A stretch of 64,000 bases of DNA from NCBI GenBank assembly GCA_003260075.1, contig QLIY01000335.1, positions 90,774 through 154,773 of the forward strand. The letters run 5' to 3'. This DNA comes from Phallusia mammillata. Its lineage: Eukaryota; Chordata; Ascidiacea; Phlebobranchia; Ascidiidae. This document shows positions 47,401-57,208 of this stretch, piece by piece; positions within the stretch are counted from its first letter, which is position 1; each line of letters starts with the position of its first letter. Made by a program: the position numbers and the translations under genes. The notes beneath the pieces are model-generated. The model was not told the DNA's origin. It was given only the letters and a program-made list of their open reading frames with translations, and ran no database searches.

Positions 47401-50104
47401 TTGTACAAACCCTCACTTCGTACACAATTTGCTTTCAAATGCTTTTCGCGCCACCCATAGGAGCAAACTTTGTCTGATGTGAGTTCTTACTTAGAAGAAA
47501 AACTGCCTTTACGACTTTTACTTTAACTTTTGTAAGGGTTAGGTGATTGTGACGTCACACATGCATATCGCAACCATACACCAGACGCAATTATTTCGTT
47601 TCTTTTACTAAGAACACTTTGGAGTTTATGAGCATATGTAGTTGACGGTTTGTATTACATTTTTCCGTTTGGCGGTTCAGGCTCAACTGATATTTTGCCC
47701 CCCCCCCGCAATTATTTCGTTTCTTTTACTAAGAACACTTTGGAGTTTATGAGCACATGTAGTTGACAATTTGTGTTACATTTTTTCGTTTTGCGGTTGA
47801 GGCTCAACTGAATTTTTTTGTTTCAGGTCTCGGTCTTCACGTTCAAGAAGCCGTTCTCGTTCAAGATCAAGGTCACGATCAAATTCGCCAGACAGAGCTC
47901 CTACTCCACCCTCGTAAGTTTGTTCTTATTTCTTGTTTTTAATATGAGCGTAAAACTTTTATACTCGAACACAGTTTGGAGGTAAAAAAAAAGGTAAAAA
48001 ATATCCATGACCATAACCTTTCCAAAAGCAGGGGTCACCAAACTTTTTTTTACGGCGGGATGAATAATTTTATTAATCACACGCGAGGGCCACATGGCTT
48101 ACAAGCCCTGACGGAGCCTTTTCCAAACTGAAACTCTCAAGGCAATTTTGATAGGACGGCCGTGAGCTTGTGGTCTTTCCAGAATATTTTTTTTCAGATG
48201 GTGCCGCTGTTAAATTGTAAAATTATAAAAATGTAAAAGTGTCCCATCTATCAAGTAATACTCCTTTAATCTATCACAAGTAACAAAAGAAGGCAAATGT
48301 TCGCTCACAATTACTATTCTTTGCTCTTGTCTGTGATGTAACAAACAGCTTTTGGATCGTACTTATGCCTTGCCAGGTAAAATTATTACTAGAATGCATC
48401 ATGCAGGTTTGAGCCATCTTTAACGTATTGCGTTACAGAATGTTCCATATGACTTGTTAAACTAATAAATACCTCTGCAGGCCGGATAAAACAACTCCAA
48501 GCGCTGGGTACGGCCTGCAGGCCATAGTTTGGTGACTTCTGTCTTAAAGAATTGTTTTGAATCAAACAAACTATAACTGTGTCAGAACTTTATAAATTGC
48601 TGTCATTTTCGGTTTTAAGATTTTCGTCCCCTGCCCAGTTCATGGGGGGTCAAGGCCATCACCCTAGCAACAAGATCGGGGATGAGAACAGAGGAGCACA
48701 GATGATGAGGAAAATGGGGTGGGGAGGAGCTGGACTCGGATCAACTGAGCAGGGAAGACAGGTGAGATAGAAGTTTTATCACAAGTTTTTATCTTTCTAA
48801 TATCATGTATGAAAATTTGGAAATATTGCTAAAACAGATGAAAATACTGAACAGACGTTTCGTCCACTAGGTTGCATATTTAACAAATTTTCGTTCAACG
48901 TTCAAATGATATAAATCATTCATTGCTCTGAAGAAGCCCTACCGTTCTGGTGGACGAAACGTTAGCAAAAATACAAGTTCTCGAAACAACAACTAGTATT
49001 TTGTTTAGCATTACACCAGTTGAACGAAAAAATTGTTAAGACATATGTTGTGATTATACCCTATGTATACTATAGTATACATTAAATAAAAATTGTGCAA
49101 CCATTTGTTACGCGATAGAGCATCCTGAAGCCATTTTGTGTCCAGCGGTTATAGGGAAAACGTATATATATATTGTAAAACGGCCAGGTTAAATGCCTCT
49201 GGACTACACCATTCGATGACACGCTGTTAAAACAGTTTGAATCGATAAACCATGTATTTGTAGACCTATTCCCACCACAGCAAATCTCAAACTCTGATTT
49301 GGGTTCTTGACCTTTCGCTACCTAAGCACAAATTTAACCTCGAGTTACCTTTGACCCCCAGGATCCAGTTCAAGCTGGCGACGCCAGAGACAAATACGAC
49401 CAGTTCAAAGGGCTGGGGATGGATATGAATGATCCTTACGAAAACTTCCGCAAAAATCGAAGCCAGGGTTATGTGTCCCGAATACGTGGTAGAGATGGTA
49501 AATTGGACTTCATTGTTTTTATGTTTTTTACATGCTCACGCCTGATAGTAAGGTACTGAATAAAATACCTTCGTATACATTTTAATCTAAATTGTGTTCG
49601 GTGATTGATTCAACTTCCGACGGGCTCAATAAAGAACCCGTGTTGCTCAGTTGGTAGAGCGCGTGTCCCGGAAAAGACTCCTCTAGCCTATCCCATGGGA
49701 ATGCTTAGGAGGCCGGCTTAATTCGGTATGACGCCTTCAATGGGTCTGACATACAATGAATGAGTATGCCGTGATCGCCGGTCTACATGGACGCATCAGG
49801 CTATTCCCACTATTATATGTGTTCATCTAAATTGGAACCTCCTAGTTCTATTTATCTATATCTGTGAGTTCTGTTTATAGGCATCACTAAACTTGAATTT
49901 TTTTAATGCAGGCGCAGAATGAAGATTTGGGAATCAACGGCCCCCCCCCCCCGTGATCGCCGGTCTACATGGACGCATCAGGCTATTCCCACTATTATGT
50001 GTGTTCATCTAAATTGGAACCTCCTAGTTCTATTTATCTATATCAGTGAGTTCTGTTTATAGGCATCACTAAACTTGAAATTTTTTAATGCAGGCGCAGA
50101 ATGA
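34462..50104 (+). CDS. CHERP: CHERP: SURP, CID, RS and G-patch nuclear protein; several exons duplicated or broken at C runs
   Basis: Exons in phase: 34462-34486, 34888-35058, 35311-35533, 35834-36058, 38158-38316, 38640-38738, 39068-39206, 39677-39801, 40488-40646, 41083-41164, 42479-42587, 43127-43367 continuing as 43678-43810, 44357-44490, 45453-45572 or its copy 46607-46726, 47165-47245, 47827-47913, 48620-48761, 49362-49497 and 50094-50104 (stop TGA). The SURP domain is residues about 10-62 ('NIIDKLANFVARNGFEFEKM', 'NPKFGFLFGG'). The CID-type domain has 'LQPIIDSCTKDSIS' and 'LHIIYLINDVLHH'. A charged coiled coil, Pro/Gly-rich 'YFDLPAGLMAP', 'SERLLAAVEAFYSPPSHDRP', RS repeats, a G-patch ('MRKMGWGGAGLG') and the family C-terminus ('DPYENFRKN') follow. 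Human CHERP has the same order; it is a nuclear protein linked to U2 snRNP splicing and calcium handling. Odd: exon 3 holds a 37-nt C run plus a repeated 27-nt unit that shifts the frame, and the 43127 exon is split between two incomplete copies. Confidence 0.93.
34542..34776. mobile_element. Complete 'cagctggtgacaag' MITE with about 57-bp inverted termini
   Basis: The left arm runs from 'ctgcagacagtgcacactg' to 'catctggtgacaa'. The right arm is its inverse, from 'ttgtcaccagctgcactg' to 'cctgtctgtag'. It lies in the first CHERP intron. This copy defines the ends for the fragments at 6238, 16725 and 25205-25695. Confidence 0.75.
35433..35469 (+). repeat. 37-nt C tract and duplicated 27-nt unit in CHERP exon 3
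   Basis: 'cctcagaaaaacttt(g)ggagt' precedes the tract, and the same unit with one G/A change follows it. Read through as written, the frame after the tract is wrong (LRKTLRVFHHQ). Removing the tract and one unit gives an open frame (QKNFESFPPPAAMQPNLPPPQ) that joins in phase to the next exon. Confidence 0.85.
35570..35690 (-). repeat. Minus-strand copy of repeat family R1
   Basis: Its reverse complement reads 'tgcacagctatttctggctt', then 'ggtgattgttcagtgc' and 'tgtcgctatgttcacc', matching the 3' half of R1. It lies in a CHERP intron and is copied again at 36680-36750. Confidence 0.6.
35604..37962 (+). repeat. 1.1-kb direct duplication in CHERP; second copy lacks the exon and carries a MITE
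   Basis: Copy 1 (35604-36668) holds the exon 35834-36058. Copy 2 (36680-37962) follows a C run. At the place of the exon, copy 2 has a C run (about 36903-36912) and about 95 bp of unrelated sequence. At 'aacttcag' it has an inserted element (about 37275-37578) that copy 1 lacks. Both copies end 'tacattacctgaatt'. Confidence 0.85.
37297..37578. mobile_element. MITE with about 55-bp TIRs, present in one copy only; hammerhead-like core near the right end
   Basis: The left arm is 'taatggtgaaaataacggcc' through 'aagcgacatgctttt'. The right arm is the inverse, 'aaagcatgtcactttttacg' through 'ttattttcaccatta'. The matching site in the other copy (about 36330) is empty, and 'aacttcag' is duplicated around the insert. 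At 37491-37518 lies CTGATGA, a GGCA/TGCC stem and GAAA, the order of a hammerhead ribozyme core. Confidence 0.75.
38299..38645 (+). repeat. Direct duplication of about 165 bp spanning a CHERP exon end, intron and next exon start
   Basis: Copy 1 runs from 'tgcaccaaagattctatatc' to the acceptor and 'agcgg' of the next exon (38463), then a C run. Copy 2 starts with the same exon end at about 38476 and leads into the complete exon 38640-38738. The copied exon ends could not be spliced productively. Confidence 0.85.
39961..40179. mobile_element. hAT-like element
   Basis: It starts 'cagtggttctcaaactcgg' and ends 'agtttgagaaccactc', flanked by ttctaaac / ttctaaat. The interior is 'gcggctc'-rich. 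It is in a CHERP intron. Confidence 0.8.
41096..41400 (+). repeat. Direct duplication of about 150 bp including most of a CHERP exon
   Basis: The copies at 41096-41253 and about 41264-41400 both contain 'tcgtttcaacaaaatgaacc' and the donor 'acagaggttgg'. The C run (about 41254-41263) replaces the start of the exon in the second copy, which therefore has no acceptor. Confidence 0.8.
41427..42000 (+). repeat. Two successive C-joined duplications in a CHERP intron
   Basis: Pair one: about 41427-41565 and 41577-41706 ('tatcggtacttatgtaggt', 'gcagcatcata'). Pair two: 41751-41864 and about 41876-41987 ('ctaaagacaaaaggc', 'ggccaatgaaatcgg'). A third C run (about 41988-41996) leads into the next duplicated block. 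Confidence 0.8.
42005..42515 (+). repeat. Direct duplication of about 245 bp cutting a CHERP exon
   Basis: 42015-42259 and about 42284-42519 share 'aaacaaatttggtgataaaa' and the exon start 'atgaaccaatgccacacatg'. The first copy stops at a C run inside the exon ('ccatggacaa'); the second continues to the true donor at 42587. Confidence 0.85.
42742..43086. mobile_element. hAT-like element with perfect target duplication
   Basis: It starts 'cagtttcaacctgtgggtcg' and ends 'aaaggttaaaaccactg', flanked by ggttagag on both sides. Its interior ('gtggtacagcacctc') is duplicated at about 43378-43600 by the C-run rearrangement. Confidence 0.85.
42813..43810 (+). repeat. Duplication that splits one CHERP exon between two incomplete copies
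   Basis: Copy 1 (42813-43365) includes the exon from its acceptor (43127) to 'GLMA', where a C run replaces the end. Copy 2 (43378-43810) repeats the intron and the first 16 nt of the exon, then a C run (43668-43677) skips the middle, then the exon end and donor follow (43810). Only a composite of both gives the full exon. Confidence 0.85.
44615..46517. mobile_element. Old hAT-like element with nested insertions and scrambled duplicates
   Basis: The outer ends are 'caggg(n)tcac' and 'gttaagaaccactg', with target duplication ctctaaat / ctctaaaa. Inside is an element with 'gtgatgtaccgaat' and 'attcggtacatcac' ends (44635-45033), and a second hAT-like element (46202-46503). Parts are repeated around three C runs: 45107-45680 resembles 46259-46835, and 45860-45985 resembles 44960-45085. 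Confidence 0.65.
45453..46726 (+). repeat. CHERP 120-nt exon present twice, plus a truncated third acceptor
   Basis: 45453-45572 and 46607-46726 encode the same 39-40 residues ('DGWEQNGMFEFLRAKMRAK') with one or two silent differences and both splice sites. A third copy stops at 'agagacggg' against a C run (45849). Both complete copies have matching phases, so inclusion of both would stay in frame, but the family has this segment once. Confidence 0.85.
46202..46503. mobile_element. hAT-like element nested in an older one
   Basis: It starts 'caggggcggggcaacctgcg' and ends 'aggttgctcacccatg', with a perfect duplication gttaagaa that lies within the right end of the older element. Confidence 0.8.
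46909..47110 (+). repeat. Direct duplication of about 96 bp joined by a C run
   Basis: 46909-47004 and about 47015-47107 share 'gattattatcattaatttc' and 'cctgaataacatgtcaaatg'. CHERP intron. Confidence 0.85.
47289..47480. mobile_element. MITE related to 1849-2085
   Basis: The ends 'cagacaaagtttgctg' and 'agcaaactttgtctg' are inverses. The interior has 'cgcgccacccatagg' like the 1849 family. Confidence 0.65.
47589..47819 (+). repeat. Direct duplication of about 110 bp joined by a C run
   Basis: 47589-47697 and about 47708-47818 share 'gcaattatttcgtttctttt' and 'gaggctcaactga' (copy 1 'caggctcaactga'). It ends just before the CHERP RS exon at 47827. Confidence 0.85.
48029..48541. mobile_element. 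hAT-like element, about 510 bp
   Basis: It starts 'caggggtcaccaaac' and ends 'gtttggtgacttctg', flanked by tccaaaag / tcttaaag (6 of 8). Shortly after it lies the CHERP G-patch exon. Confidence 0.65.
48846..49015. repeat. Inverted repeat with a second hammerhead-like core
   Basis: 'gacgtttcgtccac' (48853-48866) is inverse to 'gtggacgaaacgt' (48950-48962). In the right part CTGAAGA (48928-48934) is followed by a CUACC/GGUGG stem and GAAAC (48956-48960), the order expected for a hammerhead core. Confidence 0.5.
49636..49810 (+). mobile_element. tRNA-derived SINE
   Basis: The A box 'gttgctcagttggtagagcg' is followed by 'gtcccggaaaagactcct', the body 'ttcggtatgacgccttcaat' and 'gtgatcgccggtctacatgg'. 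The B box is deleted. CHERP intron. Confidence 0.7.
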
Positions 50105-50121
50105 AGATTTGGGAATCAACG
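49769..50121 (+). repeat. Direct duplication of about 170 bp over the last CHERP acceptor
   Basis: 49769-49940 and 49953-50121 share 'gtgatcgccggtctacatgg' to the exon start 'gcgcagaatgaagatttggg'. C x 12 separates them. Either copy of the last exon gives the same short C-terminus ending in Gly-Ala-Glu. Confidence 0.85.
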
Positions 50122-50321
50122 AATCTTTTAAATTCCCATATTTGCTGACCATGGTTTCTGAAGAGCAGAAGCAGTGTAAAAGCATTATGACTGTTCGCCC
50201 TGTTCTTTGCGCCAAATACATTTTGTATCAAGTGGTTGTCTGTTACTTTGCTTGCCGCAATGTACAAAAAAGAAAAACCTTAGACCAGTGGTTTGTTATT
50301 AGGGTTCAATAATCCTAGTAA

Positions 50322-50990
50322 GCCTTCTGGGAAGACGTAGGCTAGAAAAATCTAACCTGTGGTGGGGTTCTAACCCACGGCAGGAGTCTTTCTGGGACTC
50401 GCGTTCAGTGAAGAACCCGCCAAAAGTTAAATCATCATAAGCACCGTTGTCTGCTTTATATGCTGCACTTGTCAGCTTCGTACCAGCGATCACGACACGC
50501 TCATGTAGAAGTCCTAGTACGCCAGGCCCGTTGAAGGCATCATACCGAATCAGCCAGTCACCAAGCATTCACCACCCGTAGGCTAGAAAAATCTAGCGGG
50601 ACTCTCGCTCTACCAACTGAGCCACACTAGAGGACCCTCCAAAAGTTGAATCACAAGGACTGTTGTCTGTCTTGTTTGCTGCACATGTCAGTTTCGTAGT
50701 GGGGGATCGACCAGCAATCAGTAGGATTTAACCCCGAAGCATCGGTGCAGACCAGCGATAGCAGCACACTCATAATACGTCAGGCATCATACCGACTCGG
50801 CCGGTCACCAAGCATTCACCATACGACAGGGCTGATCCCAGCTATTCATCTATGACTATATTTTAACTGATTACTGGTTGATCTGGCTGGCGATCCCCTT
50901 TCACGAAGCTGACATGCGCAGCAAACGAAGCAGGCAACGGTGCTTGTGATTCAACTTTCGGCGGGTTCTCCACTGAGTCTGTGTGGCTCA
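50322..50990 (-). mobile_element. Cluster of tRNA-derived SINE fragments
   Basis: Minus-strand pieces with B box 'gggttagaaccccaccacag', body 'gactggctgattcggtatga' and the 3' part 'gcggcatataaagcagac'-like sequence occur at 50322-50580 and 50570-50830. A further piece is on the plus strand (50880-50995). They fall in the presumed CHERP 3' UTR or just after it. Confidence 0.55.
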
Positions 50991-51124
50991 CGACATTGCT
51001 TCAGAATTCGCTAAAGGCCGAAAAACAGAAACATGGTACCCCCCCCCCCCCCCCCCACAATTATACGATTTCTATTGCGGTGGTGTGTTTTCCCGCCATT
51101 AATACAACAAAACTAAAAAGTGTC

Positions 51125-51130
51125 AATAAA
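51125..51130 (+). promoter_or_regulatory. Possible CHERP polyadenylation signal
   Basis: AATAAA lies about 1 kb after the CHERP stop and about 80 nt before the next gene's ATG. The long distance and SINE-filled gap leave doubt. Confidence 0.35.
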
Positions 51131-51208
51131 GTTGGTGAGGTGCTGAATTGCTACAACCAATCATCTGTATAATTTAAAAGTTATAGTTGACAAAAAGCTA
51201 TTTAAATA

Positions 51209-54200
51209 ATGCTGCTTCAAATGGTTTTCATACTCGGCGCATTTATTTTATGTGAGTTTTTATCTTATTTATAATGTACAATGTATGCAGTCAAATGTGC
51301 TTATTTTATTTTTTAACGTTTTCTAACCGGATGTTCAAGTTTCTGCATTCAAAATTTTATGACATAACGAAACAGTAGTCGCCTAAAAATAATTGGAAAA
51401 AATTGCCAAGCCAAACCATTTCAGGGAAAATTTTGGAACAAACAAACAAAAGTTAAATCGTTATTGTACCACCACTTGGCTAGTAGAGAGAAATCACTGT
51501 TTTTTTCAAAGTGGCATTGTTTTCTGTATTACAGTTTTGCATGCTGTCTGTGCTCTGCCATGTACCCCTATTGTGGCCAATCCCACCTACTTGGGTGATT
51601 TATATGAATTGGATGGTTCCCCTGGTGTTCCTTTGCCTTCTGTTATTCCTGGAGGAACCTGTATAGTGCCAAGTAAGATGCATTTTTAATTGTTTGATTC
51701 TTAGAGATCACTTCTTGACATATTTTAAACAGTATTGTATATGATTCCAGTCTGGGCATGACAGTTGCCCCCCCCCCCTCTTGACATATTTTAAACAGTA
51801 TTGTATATGATTCCAGTCTGGGCATGGCACATTGCACAGTAAAAATATTTTGAATGCCAATTTTTTATTTACTGCACACAGAAAATTAGCATAAAGTACT
51901 GTGCGGTCCTGTTTTTCTCTTACATTGTAACCAGTATAATATAATTGGTCTTGGATCTCTCATAGACCACATATAATGTAGCACAATTGCTTGATACTGA
52001 ATGTAAGAATATAAGCTCCAATAGGGTATCGGAGACTCAATTATAATCTTTATATTAACAACCCTCATCTGTGCTACCATGCAATAACATGAAAGGTTGG
52101 TAATTGCATGCAGTATTATTTTTTATGTTTTAATTTCAATCCCCCCCCCCCCAATTATAATCTTTATATTAACAACCCTCATCTGTGCTACCATGCAATG
52201 ACATGTAAGGTTGGTAATTGCATGCAGTATTATTTTTTATGTTTTAATTTCAATTCTGGTGACTACAAAAGTTTAGGCATGTACCAAAAGAATATTTGCT
52301 TTCTTTTGAGCAAGAAAAACTGATCATGCTTAACTAGAGAAAGTGCTAATTTACTTTATAAATAACAAACAAATATGTAGCTAATAGCTATATGTGCGAC
52401 TAAACTAGTTTTTAGGATTGAACTTTGTTTTTGTTTGTTTTATTATATTTGGTGGTTGAACAAACCTAAACATGTTATGCTCACAATAACTCTGGGAGTT
52501 GGAACTTTAATTTAGTTCAACTTCAACCAATCTGATTGCTATGTGTTAGAACAATGATGCTTAAGTTTATTGCTCAGAGAAACACAATTGCCTCGCACTA
52601 TAGTTACTTAGCAGCTAATCTAAGCGTGGACTTTGAACTGGACAGATTGACTGTTTCCTGTCTTGTGAAATTCTTGCCAATTCCTAAAATATTAATTGTA
52701 TGGGGAAAACAAATGTAAAAGAATCCCTGTAAACACAAACATGACCCATGGCAAGTACCAATTTAAAGTGGAACTCTTGCAGTGTTAACGTTAATTTATT
52801 TTTTAGAAACATTGTTTTTGCCTGGAGGACTTCGATTAAAGTTTGTTGCATTTCCTCAGCTGTACTCAGACGCAGCTCAGTATTGCACAGACAATGGAAT
52901 GCTTCTTCTATTTGATGTGAGAAAAAGTAGATACAGTTGTATGTTTTATTAAGCAAAGATAGACTTTTTAAAATCTGAAATCAGTTTTAATTCAGGGCAT
53001 CCAAATTTTGTTTCCAGGCTACTGAATTGCAGCCTTTTTAAACATTAAGCCCCCCCCAAATGTGTTGAATTTTTTGTTGAATTGGGTTTTTTAAGCACAG
53101 TGGAAGCCAATTGTGGAGATTTTGGTTAGTTTTGGTACGAAAAAGTTTTAAAACCTTAAGAAAAATTAGCAATTTTTTGTTTGAAAAAACTTGCTGGTAA
53201 TAAGGCAACAAAACTTAAAATTGCAACCTACTTTGGCTAGTGCCTTGTTTATGAAGCCAAACACACAATGGTTTGCCAGTGAATGTTTGGCCATTGTTGT
53301 GGACAAAGCCAAGTTGTGATAATGAATGGTTGTTATAATGAATGGTATCTCAGTGATACTGATTTAGCAAATCTTGTCGTTTCTTGCTTTAGTGCTGTCA
53401 CAAACAGTTAAGTTTAATTTTCGTTTGCCACCTTGCATTTGAAAAAAAAACTCAGCTCCTATGCTGCTTAACATTGACTTGTTTGTAAAATATATGAAAA
53501 CTAGAACATAGGGCTCTGTTACATTTAAATGTTTTTTCAGGTCCCATCGGCAGCTGCAGAAGCTGAGATTACCACACATAGTGAAAAAGCTTGTACAACA
53601 TTCGGTTCAGATCAATGGTGGATTGGTTTTGATGATAAAGATCTCGAAGGTTGGGAGTATTTAAATTGAACAAATATTTTCTCAATACCAATGCCTGGTT
53701 GTTTTTATTAACATCAATCAAGGTATCTTTCTTAAAAAAAAGTGAAACTGTATTTTATCATGTCAATATGGACAACAAATGCATCTGTTTAATACGCCGT
53801 CAAAATATATTTTATATTTTAACATTAGGATCTGGCACTCGTTGAAACCTCCTGCCATGTGTCTTTCGAACGTTTTTTAAAGAACTTTTTTAAACGTTTT
53901 AAACGTTTTTTTACACGTTTTAAACAATAATTATTGTTAAACGTGTAAAAAACATATTTGGGCCAAACTGACAACCTAAATATATATTTTAAGTTATTGT
54001 GGTTATGATGTCATAATATGTCTTTGTCAACTTATTTTGTTTCAAATCAGGAAGTTATTTGCTTTGAAATGCACTCAACTTAAACAAAAAACATTATATT
54101 TAGAAAATTGCAAGTAAATTAAAAAACTTTTCTGAAATATATTTGAATTAAAAGCTACATGGCCATCGGAAAATCCTGATTAGGTAAAATGGCGTGCAAC

Positions 54201-57152
54201 ACCGAATAAGTTTTACACTCTGTCCAATATTAACTCGGAATTGTTGTTTGCAGGCACAATTAACTTGGCCAGTGGTTTTCCACACAACTCATCCAGTTAC
54301 AGCCACTGGGATGCGATAGCTGTCAATACTGCAGCACATGATTGTGTTACTTTCGCTGGATGTGGAACTTGGAATTGGAAATTTGGTGATTGTGGGGTAA
54401 TGAGACCTTTTATATGCCAGGAAGGTAATTGTTTGTTTTCAAATATTTCAAAACTTTGAGAGGTTAAGAGCGCACCTTCTTTTTTGAATACACAGTAAAC
54501 CTTGGGTAACCAAGACCCATTTGAACCGAGAAAATTGTCTGGATTTGGGAAAGATCCGGTTTATCAGATGTTGATTAGTTAAATCCGTACTACATTAAAA
54601 ATTATTGGTACTTTAAGTTTTGTGCGAATTAGGCAAAGATCCGAATTAACTGAATCCAGTTAAATGAGGTTTATCGTATTACTGTTATTAAGAGACCAGC
54701 CATGACTATTATTATTAATTAAACCAGTGGTTCTCAACCAGGGCCCATGGCCCCCCAGGTGGGGGGATGCATGAGCTGTTTACGGGGGCCACGGGTGTAG
54801 ATTCACCCATTAAAATCCATTTCCTTTTTACCTGTATTCCCTAATTTCATAAACTATTTCACATACTATTTGTCTATATTGAGGTTTTTTACGATTACAG
54901 ATACTTGTTTATTGTATTGGACCTGTTTAAAGTCAAAATTAGTACCGAATTACAACATGAGATTGCCATTTACATATTTTAAGGGAGCCACAGGTCCTAC
55001 AGGCTACTTGAAGGCGGCCACAAGGTCCAAAAGTTACTTTTAGGGGGCCACGGTCCATGAAAGGTTGAGAACCACTGAGTTAAACATTCTGTGTAGCTCA
55101 GTTGGTAGAGCGCCAATCCAAATGCTTCTGTCTCTGGTTTTTAATTCCACTTTTTGTCTTTGTTTCTTACATGGGAATGGTTAATGGGCCTGGCAAACTA
55201 TGATTTATGGAGTAGTATGCAGTGATCGCTGGTCTGCATGGACACTTCCGGCCTGATCTCAGCACCTTAGCTCAGTGGTTCTTAACCTTTTTTCCTTTCT
55301 GCACCCCTTTAAAATCACCAACCAGTTTTCGCACCCCCTGGGTTTTTGTATTCATACAGAATAGACCTAACCAATCCCCCCCCCCCTTAATGATTCAGCA
55401 TCCCTGCACCCCCTAGGAACAGTTCTCACACCCCTGGTTAAGAACCCCTGCCTTAGCTGATCAAAAAGTATAAACACTAAATCAAGGCATATAATGTCAG
55501 CTATACCTTTTTAGGTCTTGTTTTCTTTAAATTTGCTAATTTAACCACTCAGGCTTTTTACTGAATACTTTGTGCAGCTTTTCCCAATGTTTGTTCAAAT
55601 TATTATGGTCCACATTCTGTTGTTTGTTTGGAAAAAGTCTGGACGTTAGTTGGTTGTTTACCAGAGGGAACCCCCCCCCCAGGCTTTTTACTGAATACTT
55701 TGTGCAGCTTTTCCCAATGTTTGTTCAACTTATTATGGTCCACATTCTGTTGTTTGTTTGGAAAAAGTCTGGAAGTTAGTTGGTTGTTTACCAGAGGGAG
55801 CGCTTGATCCTTTTTGGCTTCCACTCGCTACAATTACTCGGCTTACAAGTTTGACTTATGCGTAAGTATATTTTATGCAATAAAAAGTTTTAGATTTTGT
55901 CACAAATCCTGTTGAATTTGATTGATCAAATTGAATGGGACTTTTGGTTTCTAACATTTGAGTGTAATAATGCAAGCTGAATGCAATCATTTAATGTTTA
56001 CCCAAAAATAGGCGGGCAAAGTTACATGAACAATATTTTGATCAATGAAATTTGTGTTAAAGTTTTAGTGTTGGTAGAAATTAGACAATTTTATGTTTGC
56101 TTGTTTTTTACACAAACTTTGGTCATTGCTTAGTAAATAATCTGATTAATTATGTAAAATATATCAACAAATTAGATGCATAAAAATACATTTAATCTTA
56201 TATCCAATTTGCTAAACTTTTTGACATGCGATTTACTGAAATATGCAATTAAAGAGAACAATTTTTTTTGCAAAGGATAGGCTACAGCAGTGGTTGCCAA
56301 CCAGGGCCCATGGCCCCCCAGAGGGGCCACGAGCTGTGTTCCGGGGGGCCACGGGCGTAGATTCACAAGAAACACCCACTAAAAGTCATTTTCACTTTAA
56401 CGTTATTCCCGAATTTAATCGATTATATATTTCNGACTATTTCACATACTATTTGTTTATAGTGAGGTTTATCACGCTCATTTACTCTATTAGACCTGTT
56501 TAAGGCCAAATTTAATACCGCATTCCAACGCGAGATTGCTATCTACATTTTAACGGGGCCACAGGTCCTACAAGGTAACTTTAAGGGGGCCATGGTCCAC
56601 GAAAGGTTGGGAACCACTGGGCTACAGCTAAATAACTGCAATTAAACAGATTGTGCAACAAACTGATATGCAGCTAACCAGATTTGTTTATCTAACATTA
56701 ACCAGAATCATCTACTGTATATACTCGCCTATAGGTCGCACTATTAGTTTTGTGTTAAAAAAGTGTAATTTAGAGTTGACTCGCACATTTAAAAGGCCCT
56801 TAGCCTAGCTTTTTTGCATAAATAACTGGTGCAATTGGTTGTTTTTTAGCATTGAACTGCATTGCATTGAAACCGCAAAACCATGTTTTCTCAACAAAGC
56901 GGGAAAATCCAACGCACGCTGAGCTAACGCATGTGCGTGTGCACTCATGAAACTGTCTCGCATTGGTATGTGCGTGCACGAGCGCATGCACCTGTATTCG
57001 ATAACATGTTTCCACTACAATTCGCGTCTATAACGCGCACCCTTAATTGTTTATTGAAAATTAGTATAAAATTTTGCGCGTTATACTCGAATAAATATAA
57101 ACGTTATATCCGCCCAATAAGCCGACCGGAAAAGACGGTACTTGCAATAGTC

Positions 57153-57208
<56 letters not shown>

